Source: Bacteroides sp. CAG:1060_57_27 (GTDB lineage: Bacteria; Bacteroidota; Bacteroidia; Bacteroidales; UBA932). Taken from it: a DNA stretch of 64,000 nt. The DNA is taken from contig MNQT01000023.1 of the NCBI GenBank assembly GCA_001915575.1, forward strand, positions 62,001 to 126,000. The letters run 5' to 3'. Below, in pieces: positions 54,543-60,167 of the stretch; the first letter of the stretch is position 1; each line of letters starts with the position of its first letter. The position numbers were made by a program, and so were the translations under genes. Under the pieces are notes generated by a model. That model was not told the DNA's origin. It did no database searches and saw only the letters and a program-made list of their open reading frames with translations.

Positions 54543-55122
54543 CACCGTTCAGATTTTCGAGCAGCGCCTTGGCGCGGCGTATCCTGGTCCGTACCGTATT
54601 CAGTTCGAGTCCGAGCTCGTCGGCTATGGCCTTGTAGGACAGGCCGTCGATAAGCCGCTTGAACGCCACTTCGCGATAGAGGTCCGGAAGGCCTTCGACC
54701 CCTGCCCTCAGGCTGGCCTCGTCCTCGCTCTTGATCATGTCTTCGAGGGCGGAGGTCGGACTGTCCTCGAGGCTGTCGAGTTCGGAGACATTCACATTGC
54801 CGTCGTCTATCGAGACCATACGGCGTGTCTCCCTGCTCTCGGACTCCAGCACATCGAGGGCGGTGTTGCGGGCTATGACCTTGAGCCAGGTGGAGAACCT
54901 GCTCCTGGAGGGGTCGTAGCTGCATATCTGCCTGAAAGCCTTCTCGAAGCTGCGGGAACAGATATCGTCGATGAAGAATCCGTCCATCATGCCCAGAGAC
55001 GAGACCAGATATGCGCGCAGGGACTCGATATTCGTGTCCCAGAGCTCTGTGAAGGCGGTTCCATCGCCCTGTACTGCCCTCCTGACCAGTTCGTCAGTGG
55101 GCGTCAAGCCAGTTTTTGCCAT
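54529..55122 (-). CDS. ECF-type RNA polymerase sigma factor
   Basis: A 197-residue sigma-70 family protein with region 2 (DDICSRSFEKAFRQICSYDPSRSRFSTWLKVIARNTALDVLE, about 52-95) and region 4 (GLPDLYREVAFKRLIDGLSYKAIADELGLELNTVRTRIRRAKALLE, about 143-188). An acidic linker (VSELDSLEDSPTS) lies between. It would direct polymerase to an unknown set of promoters. No anti-sigma gene is adjacent. It overlaps polA by 29 bp upstream and rsmG by 14 bp downstream, so it is embedded in a housekeeping train. Confidence 0.9.
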   Translation of the reverse strand: MAKTGLTPTDELVRRAVQGDGTAFTELWDTNIESLRAYLVSSLGMMDGFFIDDICSRSFEKAFRQICSYDPSRSRFSTWLKVIARNTALDVLESESRETRRMVSIDDGNVNVSELDSLEDSPTSALEDMIKSEDEASLRAGVEGLPDLYREVAFKRLIDGLSYKAIADELGLELNTVRTRIRRAKALLENLNGDAED

Positions 55123-57805
55123 AGTTGCACTCTACAGTCAGAGGGACGGAGAGCTCCGTAACGCCCTCCATTTCCCGGATTAAGATCTCCCTTACGCGCT
55201 CCAGTTCGTCAAGCGGCACCTCAAGCAGCAGCTCGTCATGGATCTGGAGTATCATCTTCGACCTGAGCCCCTCCTTTCGCAGAGCCGAGTCGACGGCTAT
55301 CATGGCCAGCTTGATTATGTCCGCCGCGCTGCCCTGCACGGGAGCATTGACGGCGTTCCTCTCCGCAATCGCCCTTACCGAGCCGTTGCGCGAATTGATG
55401 TCGGCGATATAGCGCCTGCGGCCGAAGAGGGTCTCGACATAGCCGTTCTCGCGCGCGAAACGCAGCGTGGAGTCTATGAAATTCCTTATGGAGGGGAAGG
55501 ATGCGAAATAGCCGTCGATTATCTTCCTCGCCTCTTCGCGGCCGCAGTGCAGCCTCTGGCTCAGGCCGAACGAGGATATGCCGTACATTATCCCGAAGTT
55601 GGCCGTCTTGGCTATGCGCCTCATGTCCGGACTCACTTCCTCTACGGGCACCGAGAATATCTTCGACGCCGTTGCCGCATGGATGTCCTGACCGGCGTTG
55701 AAGGCCGCGATCAGATGTTCGTCGCCGCTCATGTGGGCCATCATACGCAGTTCTATCTGGGAATAGTCCGCCGACATCAGCACCCTGTCGGGAGCCCCCG
55801 GCACGAACGCCCGGCGTATCTCCCTGCCGAGATCGGTACGGATAGGAATGTTCTGCAGGTTGGGATTGGACGACGACAGCCTTCCGGTCGAGGTCAGCGC
55901 CTGGTTGAAGGTGGTGTGCACCCTTCCGTCCCCGGGCGAGACATATCCGGCGAACGGCTCTATATAGGTGGAAAGCAGCTTCTTGAGGGCACGGTAGTCG
56001 AGTATGGCCTCTATAATCGGGCTGCGAGCGGAAAGTTCCGACAGAGTCTGCTCGTCGGTGGGCCAGCTGCCCTTCCTGGGCTTGCGCGCCGCCGGGTCGA
56101 GACGCAGCTTCTCGAATATCACCGTCCCTATCTGCTTGGGCGACATTATGTTGAGTTCCGGTTCCCCGGCAAGGTCGCGTATCTGTCTCTCGCGCTCCAG
56201 CATCCTGGAACGCAGCGAGGAGGCAAAGTCGTCGAGCGAGTCCAGGTCTATCTTGACTCCGGCAAGCTCCATAGACGACAGCACCCTGATCAGGGGCTCC
56301 TCTATCCTGTCGTAAAGGCCGGCAAGGATTCCGTCTCCGGCCCTGAGTTCCCGTATGAGCCTGTCTGCAAGGGGCAGCAGCAGGCGGACACGGAGGAATG
56401 AGTCCGTACCTGCGGCATCGTCGGAAGCGGCATCGAAAAGGGACGCGGACTGCTCCGGCCTTCCGGCACCGCCGTCGATATCGAGGCCGAGATAGTTCAG
56501 CGCGAGGTCTTCCAGCTTGTGGCTCCGTTCCGGATTGAGCAGGTAGTGCAGCAGTTCCACATCTTCCAGCCGTCCCTCGAGGCTTATCCCACGCCGGGCA
56601 AGGAAGTTCACTACAGCCTTGAGGGAGCAGCCGGCCTTGACCGTAGCGGCATCTTCCATGAGGCCTCTGAAATCCTCGGGACTCCCCTCCGCGACAGACA
56701 CGCCGTCGCACACCCGGAGCCTCTCTCCGCAAAGTTCCACGGCCACCCTGCCCGGGCGTATCAGGGAGGCGTCCGCCAGCCTGCACTCCGGTATGGGAAC
56801 GGATGCGGGAGAGCCTGCCTCAGACTGCATTACTGCGGCCGGAGCGGGAGAACCGGCAGACCCGGGGACGGAGGAACCGGCTGGCGCAGGAACGGAGGAA
56901 GCGGCTGGCGCAAGGGCGGAAGAGCCGGCGGCGCCGCAGCACAGCCTGCGCAGCAGTTTCTTGAGCGAGGGGAACTCATACCTGTCGAGCAGCGAATCTA
57001 TACCCGAAGTATAGGCCGTATCGAACACAAGCTCTTCCAGGCCGGTGCCGAAAGGCACGTCGGTGCGTATCGTGACGAGCTTCTTCGAAAGGAAAATATA
57101 GTCCCTCGCGGCCTCGAGGCTCTGTTTCTGCCGGGGCGTGAGTTCTTCGATATGGGCATATACACCCTCGAGGCTGCCGTATTTCGCCAGCAGCTTCGAC
57201 GCGCCCACAGGACCTATTCCCTGCACGCCGGGCACGTTGTCGGAACTGTCGCCGCACAGCGCGAGTATGTCTATCACCTGGGAGCAGGAGGCTATCTTCC
57301 ACTTGTCGCAGACCTCGCGGGGGCCGAGGATTTCGTTGTCGGAACCGGACTTGCCGGGCCTGTACTGGAAGATATGCTCCGTCACGAGCTGGCCGTAGTC
57401 CTTGTCGGGCGTGACCATGTATATGTCCATATCGTCCGAGGCGAACCTGACCGCAGCCGAACCTATGGTGTCGTCGGCCTCGAAGCCGGGCACCATGAGC
57501 ACGGGAATCCTCATTGCCGAGACTATTTCGCGGAGCGGGTCAAGCGCATCTATCACGAGCTGGGGAGTCTCTCCCCTGTTTGCCTTGTAGGGCGGGTAGA
57601 GTTCGTTGCGGAACGTCCCGCCGGGAGGATCGAAACTCACTCCCACATGCGTAGGCCGCTCGCGTTCCAGCATCTCGAGGAGATACTTGACGAATCCGAA
57701 CAGTATGGACACGTCCTCCCCTCTGGAATTGACCATAGGCCTGCCCAGGAAGGCATAGTACATCTTGAAAATCAGCGCGTGGCCGTCTATGAGAAATAAT
57801 TTCAT
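55094..57805 (-). CDS. polA: DNA polymerase I with degenerate proofreading domain
   Basis: Pol I fills gaps in repair and removes RNA primers. The 903-residue protein has the 5' nuclease (LIDGHALIF, VPGFEADDTIG, TPDKDYGQL, ALCGDSSDNVPG), an Ala/Ser/Pro/Gly-rich linker at about 287-330, an exonuclease-like region (about 335-500), and the polymerase with motif A DYSQIELRMMAHMSGD (about 673), motif B RRIAKTANFGIMYGISSFG and motif C IHDELLLEVP. In the exonuclease-like region the Exo I Asp and Glu (FDTET in E. coli) and the Exo III Tyr/Asp are missing, while one Exo II-like Asp remains. The ATG at 57805 was chosen for the canonical N terminus. Its 3' end overlaps the sigma gene. Confidence 0.94.
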   Translation of the reverse strand: MKLFLIDGHALIFKMYYAFLGRPMVNSRGEDVSILFGFVKYLLEMLERERPTHVGVSFDPPGGTFRNELYPPYKANRGETPQLVIDALDPLREIVSAMRIPVLMVPGFEADDTIGSAAVRFASDDMDIYMVTPDKDYGQLVTEHIFQYRPGKSGSDNEILGPREVCDKWKIASCSQVIDILALCGDSSDNVPGVQGIGPVGASKLLAKYGSLEGVYAHIEELTPRQKQSLEAARDYIFLSKKLVTIRTDVPFGTGLEELVFDTAYTSGIDSLLDRYEFPSLKKLLRRLCCGAAGSSALAPAASSVPAPAGSSVPGSAGSPAPAAVMQSEAGSPASVPIPECRLADASLIRPGRVAVELCGERLRVCDGVSVAEGSPEDFRGLMEDAATVKAGCSLKAVVNFLARRGISLEGRLEDVELLHYLLNPERSHKLEDLALNYLGLDIDGGAGRPEQSASLFDAASDDAAGTDSFLRVRLLLPLADRLIRELRAGDGILAGLYDRIEEPLIRVLSSMELAGVKIDLDSLDDFASSLRSRMLERERQIRDLAGEPELNIMSPKQIGTVIFEKLRLDPAARKPRKGSWPTDEQTLSELSARSPIIEAILDYRALKKLLSTYIEPFAGYVSPGDGRVHTTFNQALTSTGRLSSSNPNLQNIPIRTDLGREIRRAFVPGAPDRVLMSADYSQIELRMMAHMSGDEHLIAAFNAGQDIHAATASKIFSVPVEEVSPDMRRIAKTANFGIMYGISSFGLSQRLHCGREEARKIIDGYFASFPSIRNFIDSTLRFARENGYVETLFGRRRYIADINSRNGSVRAIAERNAVNAPVQGSAADIIKLAMIAVDSALRKEGLRSKMILQIHDELLLEVPLDELERVREILIREMEGVTELSVPLTVECNYGKNWLDAH

Positions 57806-57811
57806 CGTCGG

Positions 57812-57840
57812 CAAAGTTAAGAAAGTAATTCGTATTTTTG
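57812..57840. promoter_or_regulatory. Divergent promoters of polA and the alpha/beta hydrolase
   Basis: TAACTTTG (57819-57812, minus) precedes the polA ATG by 6 bp. TATTTTTG (57833-57840, plus) precedes the hydrolase ATG by 20 bp. Both match TAnnTTTG. Confidence 0.6.
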
Positions 57841-57860
57841 CACAGGCCCGGAATATTGTT

Positions 57861-58718
57861 ATGGAATCGTTCAAAGTGCTCTCTCCCTCGGACGCCCTGG
57901 AACTGGATTGCCTGGCGGCTCTGCCGTCGGGGAAGCCCTGTGCCGCCGTACAGATACTGCACGGGATGTGCGAGACCAAGGAAAAATACATCCCCTTCAT
58001 GGAATATCTCTCCTCCAAGGGGATAGCCTCGGTCATACACGACCAGCGCGGCCACGGACGCAGCATCAGGGACGCCTCCGACCTCGGGTACATGTACTCC
58101 GGAGGCTGGGAGGCGATGACAGGCGACGCCCTGGAGGTGAGACGCGCAGCGCAGGAGCTTTTCCCGGAATGCAGCCATGCCCTGCTCGGCCACAGCATGG
58201 GCTCGCTCGTCGCGCGCAGCGTTGTCAAGAGATACGACTCGGATGTGGACTGCCTGATACTGTGCGGCTGCCCGGGCTATAACCCGTGGTGCAGCATGGG
58301 ACAGGCGCTGACAAGGATGCTCGGAAGCCTGAAAGGCGACAGGCACCGTTCCCGCCTGCTGCAGCGTCTCACATTCGGCAGCGGCGGCGCGGGCAGCGAC
58401 AGGCCCGGAGGATTCATATTCACCGTCAACGGATTTTCGACGCTCGCGTCACTGATGCGCGACAGCGGCTCCGCGGACAGCTGGACGGCGCGCAACCCGC
58501 AGCTCAGGGTGCTTTTCGCCTCCGGGGTGGAAGACAGGTACATGCGCTCGAGGGCATCGTTCGCAAGGATGGTGCGCAGCATAACGGAGGCCGGATACCG
58601 CGACACGCGCATTGCGGTCTATCCGGGAATGCCTCACGACATACTCAACGGCCGGGGAAGATCCGGCAACGGCGAAAATATGAAAGTATGGAAAGACATA
58701 GCGGATTTTCTGAGATAA
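57861..58718 (+). CDS. Alpha/beta hydrolase (lysophospholipase/monoacylglycerol lipase-like)
   Basis: A 285-residue serine hydrolase of the Hydrolase_4 type. The nucleophile elbow is LLGHSMGSLVA, with an oxyanion segment LHGMCETKEKYIPFMEYL and the HDQRGHGRS loop typical of monoacylglycerol lipase-like enzymes. The catalytic His lies in YPGMPHDIL, and an Asp candidate is in FASGVEDRYMR. No signal peptide is seen, so it is probably cytosolic. The natural ester is unknown. Its last 31 bp overlap the tadA start, so the two are probably coupled. Confidence 0.87.
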   Translation: MESFKVLSPSDALELDCLAALPSGKPCAAVQILHGMCETKEKYIPFMEYLSSKGIASVIHDQRGHGRSIRDASDLGYMYSGGWEAMTGDALEVRRAAQELFPECSHALLGHSMGSLVARSVVKRYDSDVDCLILCGCPGYNPWCSMGQALTRMLGSLKGDRHRSRLLQRLTFGSGGAGSDRPGGFIFTVNGFSTLASLMRDSGSADSWTARNPQLRVLFASGVEDRYMRSRASFARMVRSITEAGYRDTRIAVYPGMPHDILNGRGRSGNGENMKVWKDIADFLR

Positions 58719-59149
58719 GCGCTGACGAGAGGTTCATGCGCGCCGCACTCGAAGAGGCCAGGGCCGCGCTCGCGGAAGACGAGATACCGATAGGGGCCGT
58801 GGTCGTATGCAAGGGACGCGTGATAGGACGGGGGCACAACATGGTGGAGCGTCTCGCAGACCCGACGGCACATGCCGAGATGATAGCCCTGACCGCCGCT
58901 ACCAATGCCTTGGGCGGCAAGTACCTGAGCGACTGCCGCCTGTATGTGACTGTCGAACCCTGCCCCATGTGCGCCGCCGCACTCGGCTGGGCTCAGCTCG
59001 GAAGTCTCGTCTACGGAGCTCCCGACCCCAAGAGAGGCTACAGCCTCTTCACCCCCGGCCTGCTGCACCCGAGAACGGAAGTCAGCAGCGGAGTGCTGCA
59101 GGACGAATGCAGCTCGCTGGTAAAGGAGTTCTTCAAGGCAAGACGGTAA
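58688..59149 (+). CDS. tadA: tRNA-specific adenosine deaminase TadA
   Basis: TadA converts adenosine 34 of tRNA-Arg(ACG) to inosine so that it can read CGU, CGC and CGA. The 153-residue zinc enzyme has the catalytic AHAEM motif with H62 and E64 and the zinc-binding EPCPMC with C92 and C95. The N-terminal DERFMRAALEEA helix is typical and supports the ATG at 58688; a later ATG at 58736 would cut the helix. It overlaps the hydrolase gene by 31 bp. Confidence 0.94.
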   Translation: MERHSGFSEISADERFMRAALEEARAALAEDEIPIGAVVVCKGRVIGRGHNMVERLADPTAHAEMIALTAATNALGGKYLSDCRLYVTVEPCPMCAAALGWAQLGSLVYGAPDPKRGYSLFTPGLLHPRTEVSSGVLQDECSSLVKEFFKARR

Positions 59150-59204
59150 TAATCTATGCTTATCGCAGAAATTACCGTATAATACTCCTGTCCCCATGCT
59201 GCAA

Positions 59205-59277
59205 GCCTTACGGGTATGCCTCCCCGGCAGCGTTTACCCTCGTTGGGATAGCTGCCGTGGAGGCATACCCGTAAGGC
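59205..59277 (+). repeat. Long hairpin D upstream of tRNA-Gln
   Basis: A perfect 19-bp outer stem (59205-59223 with 59259-59277), one mismatch, then a perfect 7-bp inner stem CGGCAGC/GCTGCCG closes on a 19-nt loop, GTTTACCCTCGTTGGGATA (59232-59250). The size matches copies A-C, but the loop sequence is different. Confidence 0.7.
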
Positions 59278-59329
59278 CACGACCGATAAGGATACATAGG
59301 TATTTTTGCGGATAAGCATAAATTATTCG

Positions 59330-59337
59330 TATCTTTG
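59330..59337 (+). promoter_or_regulatory. Promoter -7 box of tRNA-Gln
   Basis: TATCTTTG matches TAnnTTTG and lies 10 bp before the mature tRNA end. A second box, TATTTTTG at 59301-59308, lies upstream. Confidence 0.65.
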
Positions 59338-59347
59338 TCGCTCGGAC

Positions 59348-59418
59348 TGAGGTATGGTGTAATGGTAGCACTACAGATTTTGGTTCTGCCTGCCCAGGTT
59401 CGAATCCTGGTACCTCAA
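59348..59418 (+). tRNA. tRNA-Gln (anticodon UUG)
   Basis: The 71-nt cloverleaf has the acceptor stem TGAGGTA/TACCTCA, a D arm GTG/CAC, an anticodon loop TTTTGGT giving UUG, and a T arm CCAGG/CCTGG with loop TTCGAAT. The first anticodon-stem pair is an A-C mismatch. The discriminator is A59418 and CCA is not encoded. It is flanked by hairpin D upstream and a cluster of inverted repeats downstream. Confidence 0.95.
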
Positions 59419-59429
59419 CAACTGTCTCT

Positions 59430-59456
59430 CCACCGCTGCCGGAATCCGGCAGGTGG
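59430..59456 (+). terminator. GC-rich hairpin after tRNA-Gln
   Basis: CCAC and CTGCCGG (59430-59442) pair with CCGGCAG and GTGG (59446-59456), with a 2-nt bulge and an AAT loop. It begins 11 nt after the tRNA, where a terminator or 3'-processing signal is expected, but no T tract follows. Confidence 0.45.
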
Positions 59457-59460
59457 ACTC

Positions 59461-59519
59461 GTAAACTGTTGCTCTTTACCATTGCTTTTGGACTTTGTCC
59501 AACTTTGTTGGTACAGTTC
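59461..59519. repeat. Compound AT-rich hairpin
   Basis: GTAAACTGT (59461-59469) pairs with ACAGTTCAC (59513-59521) at 8 of 9 positions. Inside it, two small stems share their border: GGAC-TTT-GTCC (59490-59500) and CCAAC-TTT-GTTGG (59499-59511). They compete for the shared CC, so only one can form at a time. Confidence 0.45.
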
Positions 59520-59527
59520 ACCGCCGC

Positions 59528-59709
59528 GATGTAAAAACCTGAGAACCGGGTGCTTTTGGAAATGTATGGCTGTCAATTGCTTGCAATTGGCACAGGTTCG
59601 CAAGTCGGTGTTTTTGAGGCGACCAAAGAACAGGCGTCTCCAAAAAATATGCCTCTGAGTGGCCTGCATGGCCGTTTTTGTAAAGCACCCGGTTCCAGGT
59701 TTTTACATC
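59528..59709. repeat. 182-bp element with 28-bp terminal inverted repeats
   Basis: The ends (59528-59556 and 59682-59709) are perfect inverted repeats over 28 bp apart from one bulged A (59542). The inside holds a TGTCAATTG/CAATTGGCA hairpin and a GGCC-TGCAT-GGCC dyad. GCCGC occurs directly outside the left end (59523-59527) and 1 bp outside the right end (59711-59715). It could be a small non-autonomous transposable element with a target duplication, or a structured RNA gene. No coding capacity is supported. Confidence 0.5.
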
Positions 59710-59741
59710 TGCCGCAACTGCGGGCACATGGAGGAAGAGTT

Positions 59742-59814
59742 GTCCGGGCCTGTACCTCCGGGAGACTGTTCTCAGGGGTTTATGTCTCCCGAAGGCACAA
59801 GCACAAGCACGGAC
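59742..59814 (+). repeat. Long hairpin repeat, copy B
   Basis: A 7-bp perfect stem CGGGAGA/TCTCCCG closes on CTGTTCTCAGGGGTTTATG (59766-59784). Below it the pairing continues with mismatches down to TGT/ACA, and an outer GTCCG/CGGAC pair (59742-59746 with 59810-59814) frames the element. It is homologous to copies A and C. Its 3' arm has been replaced partly by a hexamer repeat. Confidence 0.65.
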
Positions 59815-59831
59815 ACAGGCACGGACACCGC
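59796..59831. repeat. Degenerate hexanucleotide tandem repeat
   Basis: About five to six units of a CACRRR pattern (CACAAG, CACAAG, CACGGA, CACAGG, CACGGA, CACCGC) run through the 3' arm of copy B. Units differ by one or two bases. The tract is short enough to vary in length by slippage. Confidence 0.55.
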
Positions 59832-59874
59832 ATGAACAGCAGCTGCGATATTTCAATACCACACGGAGGAGTTC

Positions 59875-59941
59875 GTCCGGTGTATATGGCTGCGGAGGCA
59901 TAAACCCCGGAGAACAGCCTCCGCAGTCACATACAGCGGAC
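59875..59941 (-). repeat. Long hairpin repeat, copy C (inverted)
   Basis: A 24-bp stem (59875-59898 with 59918-59941) has one G-T pair and two mismatches. The 19-nt loop (59899-59917) reads CTGTTCTCCGGGGTTTATG on the minus strand, which differs from the copy B loop by one base. The stem base keeps CATATACACCGG-type sequence shared with copy A. It lies 60 bp from copy B in opposite orientation. Confidence 0.72.
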
Positions 59942-60028
59942 AGTCAATACCACTGCCGCGCGGCAGAAAGGATGACCAGTCGAAGCCGGCATCGCGCACA
60001 GTCGTAAAAAATTCCATACGGAAAACTA

Positions 60029-60036
60029 TATTTTTG
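60029..60036 (+). promoter_or_regulatory. Possible distal promoter box of TonB-receptor gene
   Basis: TATTTTTG matches TAnnTTTG but lies 131 bp before the ATG, so it is a weaker candidate than the box at 60125. Confidence 0.3.
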
Positions 60037-60124
60037 TTAAAAACGACATATTCCGGTAGCCGATCTGTAACAAGATTTAACATTTTTATACCTGAACGTT
60101 AAAATCTACTTCATAACCGCGAGG

Positions 60125-60150
60125 TACTTTTGCACTCGGAAAAACGAGTG
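60125..60150 (+). promoter_or_regulatory. Promoter box and leader hairpin of TonB-receptor gene
   Basis: TACTTTTG (60125-60132) matches TAnnTTTG. A 6-bp inverted repeat, CACTCG (60133-60138) and CGAGTG (60145-60150) around GAAAAA, lies over the expected start of transcription and could be an operator or a leader stem. The ATG follows at 60168. Confidence 0.55.
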
Positions 60151-60167
60151 TATCAGTGAATTGAAGT

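Larger units (their letters stand above)
59150..60167. other. 1-kb non-coding region with tRNA-Gln and clustered inverted repeats
   Basis: Apart from tRNA-Gln this region has no supported gene. It holds in order: a 73-bp hairpin (59205-59277), tRNA-Gln, a GC-rich hairpin (59430-59456), a compound AT-rich hairpin (59461-59519), a 182-bp element with 28-bp inverted ends (59528-59709), hairpin copies B and C, a perfect 14-bp palindrome CTGCCGC/GCGGCAG (59953-59966) and the TonB-receptor promoters. Open frames crossing it lie in repeats and look like chance. Confidence 0.65.

Noticed and set aside
59348..59709. Integrated mobile island at tRNA-Gln
   Set aside because: No integrase, no cargo genes and no second copy of the tRNA 3' end were seen before the TonB-receptor gene.
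59731..59749. GAGGAAGAGTTGTCCGGGC, similar to a conserved segment of RNase P RNA
   Set aside because: The other universally conserved RNase P RNA segments are not present around it, and the match overlaps hairpin B.
59796..59831. Short regular repeats that could suggest a CRISPR array
   Set aside because: The units are contiguous hexamers without unique spacers, and no cas genes are present.
59415..59903. Open frames of 84-127 codons on both strands downstream of tRNA-Gln
   Set aside because: They are read through inverted repeats and the hexamer tract, have low-complexity products, no promoter box and no family similarity.
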